Origin: Coniochaeta sp. PMI_546
Taxonomy: Eukaryota > Ascomycota > Sordariomycetes > Coniochaetales > Coniochaetaceae
NCBI GenBank assembly: GCA_021432605.1
Contig: MU271146.1
Span: forward strand, 2,480,001 to 2,544,000
Length of the DNA stretch: 64,000 bases
Reading direction: 5' to 3'
This document shows positions 1 through 12,432 of this stretch, in pieces. The notes beneath the pieces were generated by a model. That model was not told the origin of the DNA, ran no database searches, and saw only the letters and a list, made by a program, of their open reading frames with translations. The first letter of the stretch is position 1, and every line of letters starts with the position of its first letter. Made by a program: the position numbers and the translations under genes.

Positions 1-3000
1 AAAAGGTCGAAGATGGTTTCAGGAGCGACCCTTGCTGTGGACTATATCTCCCGAGGACTGCGGCTGAGGGTCCGGAACCGGCCGTAGGATCTCACACGCC
101 GACGATGGGTGATCCTCCGGCAGTCTTCCTATGCACCGGCACTCTCGGCCTCGGACAATCTCTGACCACCAACCGCAGCCCGGTACGGAGCGACACAGAA
201 GCGCTGATGGGCCGGATGGGCCGCCGCGAGACGTGCGTGATCAACTGTGCCGTCACGGCGACGAACTGGCCGCACACGGGCGGACGGCGCTTCAACAAGC
301 CCATCGTCGTCGATCTCGATCTACCTGTGTTAGCCTAGGAGATGCAGCGATATGACAGAGCGGCTGGGCTTGTTGGGCGGAACTGAAGCTGTCTGGAGCG
401 TTGCAAGGCCCCTGCGGGAGTGTTATCATGACGGACGGCTTGGCTTTGGGTGGCTCGTCCTGCACAACCAGCTCACTCGTCCATCGGGCTGGAATGACAA
501 GCAAGTTATCGCTGAGGTGCCATGTTATGCAGATACTATCTCGTACGTGGTCGTCAACGGAGAACAGTCACTTGTTATCGGCTGAAAGCTGCCAGCCATC
601 GGTAAGCAACATGACAGTCGTCAAGGGTAGAAGGCCACAGGAGTCACGATCTGGTTGCGATAAGGACAGAGAGACGAGCTTGGTCTGGAACCAATTGCTT
701 CCGTCCGATACTGGAAGAGCATATCGATGGACGTGGACGGCTGCAGTTAGAATCGGGTCGTTGTCCTTCACATGCCACAAACCTAGTAGATTTCCAATAT
801 CCATGATTCTCTGGCCTACATAAGTGCTCTTTCGCGTCGACCTTCTACGTGTACACATGAATCGTTGCACACGAACAATCACGCCTCGACCTGTTCGCGC
901 ACTAACACAACACCCGCTACCTCGGCACTACCCAGAGGTGCGTTCGCAGCAACGCTTCTCTTGTGAGGAGAGCGTGGACCTATCATAGGTACAGCACCAA
1001 GTCGAAACCCGATAGAAGCTTCTGTCGACGAACCAGGAATCTGCACTTGTTCAAGCGGTGCAGAAGCCTGTCACTTCTCACTCTATTATGCGTTGTGCCG
1101 CTAGGACGTGGACAATCCTGATGCAAAGTGACTTGCCATGTCGATGTCCGTGATACTGCACGGCGATTTGCTTCCCTCCCGAGAACCACCATTGCCTAAC
1201 ACCCGGCTTTTGCCACTCTTTACAACTGCCCGAGATAACTCTCTTCGATCATAACTGACGAATGTGAGATAGCACTCGATCCCGCGTGCAAGGCAACCAA
1301 GAACACACGCGGCCATCGATGCCGTCGCCCCTGAGGCGCAGTCAGGACAAGATTTCCATGCGGCTCAGAGTGCGTCATCTAGAGATCGCCTGTTGTCCTA
1401 AGGGACCTGTTATCGAAGCAGTAGAACTAGGAAGGTCATTCTTCCTCGATAGCAATTGGTTTGCCCCAGCAAGCCGAGGACCAACTTTGTTGCAAAGTTA
1501 CACGTGTGTGCAGAATAATGAAAAAGATGAGCCATCGTTTATCGTGGGCGACATCAAATCCGGCGTTGCCACCAACCGGCTCTTCCGGAGCGCAATGGTA
1601 ACCAATGGATGCAGGAACCCGGCCATGCCCGTGCTCTTCGGACTTGTTGCACAGGCCCGGCGCAGCGATTCGAGGAACAGCGTAACTCCGTCTTACCGAA
1701 CAACGTGGACGACGGACGAAGATGGGCTGACGTCTCGAGCTTCTTGGATTCAGCTACGCATACGCGGAATTGATGGGCAGGAAAACCACACCATGCGTAT
1801 TGCAGGACCTATGGAAGTCATCCGATGGAGAGAGGAAGTCCTGCCAACTCAAATATGCGCTGAAGGGTCAGGAGACAACTGGGTTCATGGATCTTCAAAG
1901 GCCCTGCCCCGCCAGTACCTTAACCTACGTAGTAAGCGTATACGATCACGTTGCGACGGGAAGGGACACTGCGCGGGCCGCTTAAAGCCATTCGCATCGG
2001 TCCGGGACACTGTAAGCGCTCCAGAAGCTCCTCTTACAGCCTAGTGGCAGGTATGGAAGTCACTTGACCTTGGCCAGCGAGAGACGCAGCAGCAAGCACA
2101 CATACGTTTACGGCAAAGTTCGATTCAATTGTGCTGTCTTGATTCTCGACATCTCGTCACAGGCGTCAAAGCCCGGGGGGGAATACAAGAGCCGCAAAGT
2201 CTCAAGCACATAAACGGTCCAGATCACAGCGGGCAGAGGCACGGAAGGGTGTCGCGCAGCAGAGCAGCGCTTCGAGATGCAGTCTCGGCCAATAAGGCGG
2301 TCCTTCCCCAGAGCGTCACAGAGCATCACGATGCTCTCGTGGTGGTGGGGGTAACCTGAGATGCAGGAGGACGTGACGTGACAGGACCATGCCAAAACCT
2401 GCACGACTTGTTGCGCCATTTTCCATTGGCGAAGCTATCGTGTCACTGGGATCTTGATGGCCAGTGGCCGCCGGATCATTACTTTGAGACTATGCATAGA
2501 TGCCTGAGTAATGGCTTTCTTGGAGCAAAGTACGGCTTTTGCTTGTAAGCACCCGCTCAAGTATACAGCAGGCATCCACCGCCGGTGGCAAAAGGGGCTC
2601 AACCATGATTGTGAATTTTCGGTCTTTTTTATGACAAGTGACGCATGATGGCACACAAGAACTGAGAGATAATATATCGAGACGGTAGCAGGAGGGGTTG
2701 TGTCACCCATCCTCGAGACAAGCGGTCTACTGCGATACTGTATACGGTCCACTTGATGCTTCGCCAGATGCCTAGCAACGGCTCACCGCCATAAGCTTAA
2801 CAGTTCCATTTGTCAACTCGCCAATGATAGCTCGCAAATCGAGCCAGACCATGGAGTCTCGTGGCTATTGCCCCGACCGCTTACCCCTCTTGAGCATCTC
2901 AGAGAAAGCAGATTGTGAGCAGAGGTCCGAAGAGGAAGGGTGGTTCTGCGGCATCTACTTCTCAAGGATCTCACGAGACAAGAGGAGTGGTCCCTGATCC

Positions 3001-5849
3001 ACTCTGTTCAATCCATAGATATCGCGAAGTGGTCTCCTGCATCCGATATCAAGCCGTCCAGCTGCCGTCTCATGCCAGATTGTATTGGGTAAGGTCTTCG
3101 GCTAGATCAAATATGTGGAATAATTGACGAGGTCAAACTGCACGGGTTTGTAGTTGAAACAGTTCAAGAGGCTAGAGCGGAGCATCAAATGGCGGGGTAA
3201 AACATCAGATGCAAGTCCCTTTGGCGGGGCATTTGTGCAGCTGGAACATCGCCAGCCACGATGTCTGCGCGTCGTCCACTAGGAAGTCGGGATACTGGCC
3301 GGGGGCCTCGGTGGATGAAGGGGGGCAGATTCCAAGACGTGGGATGATAATACCAATGGCCAGCAGAGCAGCGAGGCTGGTCGCAGACTGATTCATCTAG
3401 GAGCGATCAGGATACTCGAGATGATGACGTTTGAAAATAGCTTGAAAGACATAGGAACGGGCTGATCATAGGTCTCAAAGAGTTGGCAGAGGGATACAAG
3501 CTGCAGCAGAAGCTGAGCGGCCGGCAGCTGACGACGATCACCGGCCTAGACGAGAAGCTCGGGAGCCCACGATTCCCGCGACTCGAATTTCTGAAGTCGC
3601 ATATTCGAACATAACGACCAGAGGAACCTGAAGCCCTTTGAAGCATTGTGACCGCTGAAACTTCGGATGTCCAGTTTGGAGCCAGAAGAATCTAATGATT
3701 GGATGGAATGTCCTACCCACTTCCAATGGGCCCCACTTGGCGGGCAGCCCTGAGCTTCAAGATCGAAAGCGACTGGTCCAGCGGTTGGTCTCCCCGCTGA
3801 GTGGATAGACGACCCTCCATGACCCTCCACACTTTCTGCATCTCATCGCCAGACCACCATCCTCATGCGGCACGACCTGCTTCCGCGTGGTTGTCCCCCA
3901 TGGTCGCGGCCTGTTGTCCGGCCTGTGGGATGAGAGGAAACAGAAGGATTGTAGCTGTTCGTGTCAGTCAGGATGCTCAACCGTGCCCGGTGGGCCTCAG
4001 TCGATGCAATCTGAAAGGAAGCAGGCCTCGTGGGAAGGCCACCTCCATCAATGCACACGATGGCGTACCTGCTTCTTCAGCCCTTTTGATATGGCCGCAG
4101 GCTTCGACGGCACTCGGAACCGGAGGTATGCGTTGTACAGATGTGCCGCCGTCTGTCAAGACTCAACCGCCTGTACCTAGTACCGATCCTTGAAGGTCCT
4201 ATGGCTGAGGGAAACGAACTGCAGCACGAGGTGCGAGACCGGCGGAAGCTGTCAATCGCCGGCATTTGTACCATCAGGAGCGGTTGTCCAATCTACGTCC
4301 CATTTCAACCTAGGCGGATATATCAACCTACTGCAGCGCAGCTAGCATCTTTGTCGCAGAACGGCAGATTCGGGATGTCAAGGCAGAAATGCAACAAGGC
4401 AAGGAGAGCTCGGACTGTGATTCTGACAGAGGGACAGCCAGTCGCGCAAACTCTGGTCCCATGCATGTGATATCGAATAGGAATAGCTACAAGTTCAAGT
4501 GGGCTCGAGATTAACATTGTATCGAGCCATACGCGAGAGGCCAAGTCGCCCTACGTTGAGCTTGTCTGCACTCTGGATTGGGTCACAAGCGTCCACAACT
4601 CCAAAAGACATCGCAGCGTCAACAACAATGGATCCTAGCAACCGGTGGCCTCGCCCTATCGGACCCGACCCAATTTGGCCCGTAGATGGTCCCTAGTAAC
4701 AACAACATAATCAACCGGGCAAATGTTAGGATGCAGGATTCTCCGTCTTGATTAGACCAACGAGTGGACCTTGCCGAGAGAGTGCTTCGCGGGACGAACG
4801 TACGGTGAGGATTCCAGGTCTTCTAACAGTCGGCAATCCGCACTTATATTTGACCAATGTGCCGGGCACCAATCTGCGCCCACCTCCATATCCTATGGTG
4901 CATATTGGCTCTCACCGTAAAGACCGAGGCTTCTGGTCGCAAGGAGGTGAAGGAAGACGGAACGAACTCACCGGCCCAGTCACCTACCATTGTTCGCTGG
5001 GATGTTGTTGCCCGGAACTGACCCATCTAGACCGCTTCGCTATCCAGTCTCTACAGCACCTGCAATCAAGGCTTACAGCAGAGCTGCTGATTGTTCCTTG
5101 AGACCGTATGTCTGAAAGGCTTCCTGCGGTCCTGGTCAGTGTTCATCACACAGCCAAATCCTATAATAGCACTTACGAGACATATTACCGATCTGCTACG
5201 AACTAATACGGCGGCCTCATGGGTAGTGGGTTGCTGATCATGGAATAAGCACCGACTCATGTTGGTTTTAGCACAAGCCTGTTGAGACACACCGCTTCTA
5301 CGAGGATCTCATACTGTATGGGTCAGTCACCCTTGGTTGATTGATAAGTTTCAGCAGCTGCATCGATGATAAATCGGCACTACTGTGATATAGTCTTGCA
5401 AGCCAAGCTCGTGGCCTCAGGTTCAGATGTCGAAGTCGCTTCTGATATTTTGAATGACTGGAATTCGTAACTCGTTGCCAAGCAAACACGACGGATATAT
5501 CCTAGATGATGCAGATGTATTGGATCTAGTGACTCCATCCAGGTGAGTGTCGTTCACCGGACCGAGATGCGGAATTTCTTGATTTTCTCGCCACCGCCTC
5601 ATGGACACGCAAGCCACAGCAGGTCCCTTGACAACCTGAGCCTTTCCTTCGCCCCTAACAGTTCACGGTGTAGCGAATGTACCAGTTCCGAGTAGTCGAT
5701 TGCTCCGTACGTCTCTTCCACTGCCTCGATCGGCGAGAACTGCTAGTGAGACTGATTCACATGCTGCTTCTTCCTGGAGGCCGTCGATCAACGTGTACAT
5801 AGTCATCCACTTCGACCTTCGAATCATTCTGATGAGTATCCTAAGGCAG
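1..5849. other. Gene-poor island, no convincing gene
   Basis: Both strands were read and no protein family, splice-linked exon series or RNA gene could be supported. Open frames are short and lack recognisable motifs. The longest (1286-2044, + strand, 252 codons) opens on a non-ATG codon and looks like chance coding. A short block near 991-1041 resembles one at 21914-21967, so the island may be decayed repetitive DNA. Confidence 0.6.
991..1041 (+). repeat. Degenerate dispersed repeat, copy A
   Basis: Two nearly identical words, acagcaccaagtcg and cgaaccaggaatc, lie 38 bases apart (start to start). The same two words, with one mismatch, lie 41 bases apart at 21914-21967. Sequence between them is only loosely similar. 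Two shared words at matching spacing suggest a common origin, but no element boundaries or coding content can be seen. Confidence 0.35.
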
Positions 5850-6149
5850 CTACCTTACATAAGGTAACCAACGGATGACAGAGGGATACGGTGAAGTTGT
5901 GCCCCGGATCCGCACACCAAATTCGGATTCTACAGCAAGGCGCAGCCCCAAGAAGAGATAAATCGGGCTATCGCTGTTCAGCACACCAGCCTGCCCGGCA
6001 TAGGTGAAGTCTGCGTCTGTCAGCTTCAGCTCAGCAGCCAGGTCAGGCAACGCCCGCCTTGTCCGACAGGCTAGTATCCGAATTTGAGCATCTTCAGCTT
6101 CTCTCACCTCAAGAAAAAGAAGGAAGCGGAAGGCGCTTACCAGTTCCAT
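5850..6149 (-). CDS. Possible small ORF or gene remnant, 99 codons, unrecognised
   Basis: An ATG-initiated frame encodes a 99-residue product rich in L, E and R, with no motif recognised. A splice-donor-like GTAAGC follows the third codon and an acceptor-like site (TTGAG) precedes the VREAEDAQ segment. It might therefore be part of an intron-containing gene or of a decayed one. There is no upstream exon to support a full model and it lies in a gene-poor island. Chance remains a serious alternative. Confidence 0.15.
   Translation of the reverse strand: MELVSAFRFLLFLEVREAEDAQIRILACRTRRALPDLAAELKLTDADFTYAGQAGVLNSDSPIYLFLGLRLAVESEFGVRIRGTTSPYPSVIRWLPYVR
5851..5866. repeat. Short perfect inverted repeat TACCTTA-ca-TAAGGTA
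   Basis: Seven-base arms are separated by two bases. The 11-mer ctaccttacat covering the left arm recurs exactly at 31792-31802, and related words occur at 31763-31773 and, in reverse orientation, around 50671-50691. All are intergenic. The role is unknown; a binding site or a short dispersed repeat are both possible. Confidence 0.4.
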
Positions 6150-7251
6150 CCTTGTCGGAGGTCATACACAGCTGATAGTTACCTAAGCTAGATTCTGTCC
6201 AGGTAAGCAGTTTGCTGGCTGGCCAGAACAGGGAAAGCACGACCTAGCACAGTACGCAAGGCCCACTCCTCCTTTACCAAGCGGGGGACAGAGGGTACGT
6301 ACCTTCGGCGAGCAACCGGCTTTCTCGCGCCTTCCCCGATTGCGCTATTTGTAGCACTGGTCAGCGAGAGGACCGACCAGCAGTCAATCGGCAGTAAAGG
6401 GCAACGACCAGCGAGAGCAGCACACGGGACACAGCGATCGTTGCTGCTCTCCACCGGAGGAATCCGCTTGACCCCTGGATCTGCGATTCTGCGTGTCTTT
6501 CCGTGGGGCGTTCCTTCCCTTCTGGCGGACCGTCTTCTTACCAAGACACACTAAAAAGTCTCCAACTGTCACGGTGTCAGCCACTCCAGCCATTTGACGC
6601 CATTCCATCGTCTACCCCCCATTTCTACCGCTCCTTGCTGTGACAGTCGCTGCACGGGCGACCAACGCTCTGGCCCTCATAACCCCGGACGGTCCAGACA
6701 GGTGATCTCATCACCTTTCAACAACAACCGGACCTCCTCAAGGCCAAACAACACCACGATCACGACCACAACCCGCGACCCGGCCTCGACCACCGCATAT
6801 TCTGTCCCGTCTTGTTCGCGTCTTGTATTAACTTGCATACTTCACCACCGTTCACCGGCTCTGAGGACACAAGGGTCCTTCTCCGCTGGCACATCCATGC
6901 CGTCTCACTAGCTTCGGCTGTCAACAAACTCGAATCCGCCACTTGCCAAAGACGAGGCCGCCACTGTCCCAGCCGGCCTTCAACGCAAGCGTATCATCTT
7001 GTATAACTACCATCTACTTGTCATCTTCTTTACCTGTCGCCACAGCCCTTGGCCAACCTGTTCACTTGACTGTTGATACAGGTCCTTCTGTTGAACAACC
7101 TTCCATCGAATGCAGTAGATCTTTGTTGGACGGCACATTTGCTGCTATACCAAACCAGACGGTCTCGCCTGCTGCTCTTCGGCCTTCTTCCACGCCGTTT
7201 CATCAGCATTACCTTCTTCAAGCTTCTGACATTTTTGGCCCATAGCCCGAG
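6150..7251 (+). promoter_or_regulatory. Promoter and long pyrimidine-rich leader of the J-protein gene
   Basis: From about 6600 to 7250 the + strand is rich in C and T runs, a common look for promoters and 5' leaders in filamentous fungi. Open frames here start on TTG or similar codons and have no recognisable product. One closes a few bases before the ATG at 7252. No clear TATA box was found. Confidence 0.4.
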
Positions 7252-9051
7252 ATGAGCAATCTTCCGCCAGACCCGTGGAAAGTCCTCGGTATCGAGAAGA
7301 GCGCAGACAAGTCCGAAATTCGCACTGCGTATCGGAAGCTTGTCCTAAAATGTCATCCAGACAAAGTTCAAGATCCGACGCTCAAAGCGCAGAAGCAAGA
7401 TGAGTTTCAGAAAGTCCAACAGGCATACGAGCTGCTCAACGACGACGCCGAGCGAGCGAAATATGAAGAGCAGCTCAAGCTCTCCGAAATGCGCAAGGCC
7501 GCCATGCTCTCCAAGAACATGCCAAACATTTCCGCAAGTCGCACTCCGCCGCGATCGTCGCATACGTTCTACGAGGTGCGCACTGCTGAACCCCAATCGA
7601 GGTTTCGGCATGCATCTCCACACCAGCCGTCACCGGTACCGCCTGGCGGCAAAGTGTACACTCATGTGTATGCGTCCTCAAAGTCTTATGACGACGACGT
7701 GAGCCCTCGCAGTCAGACTTTATATGACGAGGATCGCCGCGCCCGCCGGGCGGCGAGTTACGAGCAGCCTTCTCGACGGGAGGACGAGAAGCGAGAAGAG
7801 CGGAAGCGAAGGGAGGCGAGGGATCGAAAGGACGAAGAGGAGAGAGACAGGGAACGAGAGCGTCGCGAGAAAGAACTGCGCAAGCAGGACAGGCGAGAGC
7901 GCGAGAAGGTCCGGGACAAGGAGAAGAGGAGGGACGTAGAAGACAAGACGTCCAGACGAACTGCCAAGGAAGTGTACGTCGAGGAGTACGAGAGAGACAT
8001 ACGTGAGGTCTACCCTTCCGCAGCAAAGGCGGAGAAGAAGAAGGTCTCGCCGTCCAGTGGCAGCAAGAAGCTCGATGACTCGAGAGAGAAATCGTCGTCT
8101 CGCCGTGAACGGGACGAGTCCCCTCGCACTCGGACGGACAAGCACGACTACCTCAAAGAGGAGGCTGCGGCCTACATCGAGCGGCAACGAGCCAAGTCGA
8201 AGCCGGCGCCACCGTCCCTGGGGAGATCCCAGACATTCCAGCAGCCTCCCACATACGCTCGCGTGCCCAGTCCACCTCCAGCACCGGCGGAATACATCGA
8301 CGACGATGATGTTCGCCGGTCGTCAGCTAGACCTTCGCGCCGTGCTTCCAACGATGCCGGGGTTCGTTCGAAAGAAAGACTCTATTCTGGGTCGCAGAAG
8401 AAGTCTCGCGAGGATTTCGAGGTACTCGATGCCCAACCGCGAGCAGAGCGTGTGGCCCCCCCTCGGTCAGAGCGTATCGTCCCGACGCTCAAGAAGTCGA
8501 ACACCATGCCAGCGATGGCACCACCGGTCGTGCCGGAGTCCCCACCACGGCACCCTCTCCGCCACAACACAGCACAGGAGGTGTACGCCCGGCCTCCCCC
8601 TTCGATGCCAGCGATGACGAGGGCGTCGACTTTCGCAGGCGAGAAGGTGGATCGCTACCCTGTCATTCGAGGGGAATACGAGCCGTCTGATGACGAAGTG
8701 TACGAGAGCCGACGTCGGCATCGCAGCAGGCGAACTCATTCTCCGGAGGCGGCGACAACAACCCGAAGATATAAGCCAAACGGCGTTTCGGTAACCCCCA
8801 TCGAGACTGTGTATGAACCTGACGTATACGACCATTATGACGATTACCGTAGTTCCAGGAGACATGGCAGCTCGTATGGCCCCAAGATCGTCGAAACAGG
8901 TGGTCGAGGAGGACCTGAGTATTATTACGACTCCCCGCCGGCGGTGCCATTCGGAAAAGTGAAGATCGCAAAAGACTTCACGCCTGAGGATGTGGCGTAC
9001 AGCGTGCGCCATCCACCTAGTCAGGGCAACTGGGGCGGTGTGGTTGCCTGA
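7252..9051 (+). CDS. J-domain (DnaJ/Hsp40) protein with long charged tail, single exon
   Basis: The product has 599 residues. An N-terminal J domain (about residues 6-75) carries the HPD signature at 35-37 inside KCHPDKVQDP; HPD is the Hsp70-stimulating motif of the family. It is followed by a very long low-complexity region rich in R, E, K, D and S (about 165-290), then S/P/R-rich disordered sequence. There is no zinc-finger or type I/II client domain, so it is a type III (class C) J-protein. The start is the first ATG of the frame and aligns directly with the J domain. No transmembrane segment is evident, so a cytosolic or nuclear role as an Hsp70 partner is inferred; the charged tail may bind RNA or other proteins. 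The specific client is unknown. Confidence 0.93.
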   Translation: MSNLPPDPWKVLGIEKSADKSEIRTAYRKLVLKCHPDKVQDPTLKAQKQDEFQKVQQAYELLNDDAERAKYEEQLKLSEMRKAAMLSKNMPNISASRTPPRSSHTFYEVRTAEPQSRFRHASPHQPSPVPPGGKVYTHVYASSKSYDDDVSPRSQTLYDEDRRARRAASYEQPSRREDEKREERKRREARDRKDEEERDRERERREKELRKQDRREREKVRDKEKRRDVEDKTSRRTAKEVYVEEYERDIREVYPSAAKAEKKKVSPSSGSKKLDDSREKSSSRRERDESPRTRTDKHDYLKEEAAAYIERQRAKSKPAPPSLGRSQTFQQPPTYARVPSPPPAPAEYIDDDDVRRSSARPSRRASNDAGVRSKERLYSGSQKKSREDFEVLDAQPRAERVAPPRSERIVPTLKKSNTMPAMAPPVVPESPPRHPLRHNTAQEVYARPPPSMPAMTRASTFAGEKVDRYPVIRGEYEPSDDEVYESRRRHRSRRTHSPEAATTTRRYKPNGVSVTPIETVYEPDVYDHYDDYRSSRRHGSSYGPKIVETGGRGGPEYYYDSPPAVPFGKVKIAKDFTPEDVAYSVRHPPSQGNWGGVVA

Positions 9052-10528
9052 CATATCGCGTATTGTCTGTTCGATCCGGTATCGATGGCCTCGAAGGCCC
9101 TCCCTCCACTCATCAACTTCGTCCATGCGACGACTGGCTCCCGTGTTGTTATCTGCTCGCCCAGCGCAAGCAAGACATTGTTTCCCTTCCGCCGGCTCAA
9201 GCGCCGAAGCGCAGCCGGCGGCTCCTGTTTCTTTGAAAATATAAACAACATATTTTTCACACTGTACTGGGCGTTTTAATCGCTAATCGGTTTCTGTTAC
9301 TCGCTTGGTGTTATGTCGGTTCCTTCCCTGTGCGCATGTCATTATCATACACTCACTTACAGGCGGCGTTTCTGGAGGATGGAGGACTTTGTTTCTGGTT
9401 CTTTTCTTACCTTCAGACATGAACGATCCTCTTCATGAAGAACACAGTAACGAACCGTATTGTTTTAACGATTACGAATCATCATCCAGCACAAAGGGTG
9501 CTGGCAGCGGAAAGTCGAGGTTTATTGGGGACGTGGCGAGATTTCCGTCTTTATACTGCGGTCCTCGGGTCAGAAGTAAGGTTCAAGCTAGGCAGCGGGA
9601 AGGTCAGTTGGATGACACCATGGTGATCACCCGCACCTCCTTGGCCTTTCACGTCTCGTACCGACAGATCTGGAGACGCGAGGAATTGGGGCGGGTTTGA
9701 GTTGAATGAACACATCTGGTCGCTATTTAGTTTTCTTTTAGTTCTGAACGCATAGCGGGCAGTTGTTAACTTTAGCCAACGTGGCCCGAATCCAACATTC
9801 TCTATTAAACCGAACGTCTCTGGCGGGAGACTAGTCGCATTGACCCTTCCTTGACTTGGTCATATTGATGTGGTTGCCATTCCGCGTGAGTCTTGCGGGT
9901 GCCTACCCTGCCTAACGTTGCCTATTGTGCGACCCGGTTCTTGATAGCCTCACTGCCTGCCTATGTCTCTGGCTCTCACCATACATGTGTGAGATAACCC
10001 TTCAACTTGAGTCTCGTCAGCCTGCATTGCTTCCCCCCTCTATAAATGGTATATGACACAAGTCACAGGCCCAACCGAAGGATAGATGGAATACGGATGG
10101 ATGATATCCAGACAACCAAAATGACGAAATGACACCGCCTTACACTCCCATCTTCACAGAAAAAAAGGTATGCAACAACAGATGTAAGGTATATAAGGTT
10201 CAAATGATTCTTTGTATGCTGACAAGGTGATTGCTGGTGGGTATTCCCAAATGTCTACAACAACGCCATGCCGCGATGCCAACTGCAAAAATTGCGGTCA
10301 TCAAGAGTGCCAGCCTCACCCCCTATATCAGCGCCATGCGTATACGCGACGATTGGCACGACACAAACTCTAGAGAATCAACTCCCATAAATATCACCCG
10401 AAACGACCATGCTATGTGCAGACCCAGAGGGCCTCTGACACGAATTCAGGGGAGATGTCTTCCAATAAGCACTCGGGTTGTCTTTTGCAGACCTCTTATG
10501 TAAGGCGCCAACCTATATACCTCGGTGC
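9052..10528. other. Intergenic, 3' flanks of two convergent genes
   Basis: This stretch lies between the ends of the J-protein gene (+) and the sterol acyltransferase gene (-). Only short frames without motifs are present. Nothing else was recognised. Confidence 0.6.
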
Positions 10529-12432
10529 TCATACAAGCACATACAACGAGCAGATCTGTAACCCCATCGTTAGCCAACCATATCCTCTTCCCTACATCAA
10601 TCTTGTAGCAAGCGACTTACCAAACTCAACCCCAAGATCATACTAGCCCAGAACATGACGTTATTCAGCGTCTGCCGGCCCCTAACCCACTTGGTCCTCT
10701 GGAGCATGACGATGGGCAGCTGCAGCATCTGGCAGATGAAGCCGTAACCCCTCAGCTTCTTGGTGATGCACGCCATGACGATCTCGTGGCCCACGGCGCT
10801 GATGAGGAAGGTGATGACGGTGGCGCTGGCCCGGCCCATGTGCGTCCTGCTCGCGCTGTAGACGTGCCTGCGCAGGAAGGAGTAGACGGGCACGTTCCAC
10901 TCGCGGCTGAACTCCATCCAGTCCGTGCTGTTCCACCAGTCGTTGTAGAAGCACCGGTCCCCGAACCGCGTGATCTCGGCCGAGAAGCCGAGGACGTACT
11001 CGAAGATGACGAGGAAGACGAGCAGGAAGGTCAGCATGAAGGGGAAGAGGAGCCAGGAGATAGTCTCTGCCAGGATGAGGAGGGTCTCGGAGGCCGTCAG
11101 CGGGTTGGAGGGCGACCGGATGGCGGGATCGAGGCGCGTCTGCGCGTCCACTAGGACGGGGAGGATGAATTCTTCGCTTGTGATGGTGAGCAGGAAGATG
11201 CACCCGAACGTGGCGGCGACGTAGGAGAGGAGCTTGCCCCAGTCTATCCGCTCGGTGCGCGGGTACTCGAGCTCGTAGCAGAGGGTGGGGCAGCACAGGA
11301 AGTCGAGGTAGTTGGACCACGTCAGGTTGCGCGGGTAGGTGGTGTTGCCCATGGGGCTGGTCAGCTCGCGCGCGAGGTCTTCTCGTAGTTGGGCGACCTC
11401 GTCGTCTTCGGGGGCCGGGCCGGAGTAGGCTGTCTGGCTGCCCTTGCCCTCCGCTTCCGGGCGGGTGGGCGACGCGATGGTGCCGTCCGGGTTGTCGGGG
11501 GTCGGGTACAGGTAGGCTGGAGCCAGGGAGGCGGTGGCGGGGTGGTCGAGGGCGCGGAGGCGCTTTTCCGTTTCACTCAGGTGGCCGTTGTAGAAGGCGT
11601 ACGAGTGCATTTTCATGAGGATAACCATTGTGTGCAGGAGGAGGGTGACCTGAGCGGTCCAGGCCCAGTCTAGCAGGAATGGAACGGAGATCCAGACCAC
11701 GAGCCAAGTGACTTCGTAAATGGACATTATGGCCATGCCGCCTTTGGACCAGGTTAGGAAGGAGTTGGCGGGCGCGGCGCGGAAGATGCGGTGCAAGGGT
11801 AGGGAGACGGCGCTGCTGGCGACCATGAGGAAGTCGGCCACGCCCAGGTGCCAGGTCTTGACTGTAAAGAGGCCCCAGATCTGGACGCGGAGGGGGTAGC
11901 CTGTGTCTTTGAAGTTGCGCAGCATAGTGGTGATACCCATTATGGCGAGGCCGATCCAGAAGAGGTTGAAGAAGCCGTGGAAGTCCCGGTAGTCGCTGTG
12001 CGGGTCGAAGTGCGAGACGCGGCTGGCATACTCGATCGTCGGGAAGAGGCGGCGGCGCTGTTCGGCGCGGACTTGTTTCCTCGCGGAGGAGAGCGACTTG
12101 ACCGAGGGGAGAGCGTCGAGGGGAATGGGAGTCGAGCGGCCGCTAGCGGGAGAGATACGTTAGCATCTTCTTGGACAGCCATGGTAAGAGGACGAGGCAC
12201 GAGCAAGCAGGTGTGAGGAGAGTATGTAGGGCAAGCAACGGAGGTAATAGCTCTACCTTGTCATCCCAGTTCCCTGGCCGGTCTCGGGTGCTTCGAGGTG
12301 GCCATTGTCCAGGTCGGATGCATTGCTGATATAGGACAGCTGCGAATGGAGTGGCTTCCGAGGCCGTGGCCGGAGGACTTGATCGTTGCCGTTACCGTCG
12401 TGCGGTTCGGACGACGTCGAGACGTTCGTCAT
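10529..12432 (-). CDS. ARE2: Sterol O-acyltransferase (ACAT/ARE type, MBOAT family)
   Basis: Three exons: 12432-12257, 12142-10621 and 10555-10529, joined by introns of 114 and 65 bp with GTAGAG and GTAAGT donors. The spliced CDS is 1725 nt, 574 residues. It is a polytopic ER membrane protein that would esterify sterols with fatty acyl-CoA for lipid droplets. Evidence is the family pattern HFDPHSDYRDFHGFF before the first membrane span, FYNDWWN at 457-463 and the MBOAT active-site histidine at 511 in SAVGHEIVMA. The tiny last exon supplies the ICSLYVLV end; without it the frame reads into intron sequence. A loop of about 50 residues rich in P, E and D sits between early membrane spans. ARE1 versus ARE2 cannot be told apart here, and a DGAT1-type enzyme is a less likely alternative. 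Confidence 0.9.

Noticed and set aside
1286-2044. 252-codon open frame on the + strand.
   Set aside because: It opens on a non-ATG codon and has no motif, splice context or coding-like composition; most likely chance in a gene-poor island.
1-6900. A recognisable transposon in the left gene-poor island.
   Set aside because: No terminal repeats, target duplications or transposase-like frames were seen; only short degenerate words are shared with another island.
7475-8187. Long minus-strand frames across the J-protein gene.
   Set aside because: They mirror the biased codons of the R/E/K-rich sense frame and have no independent support.
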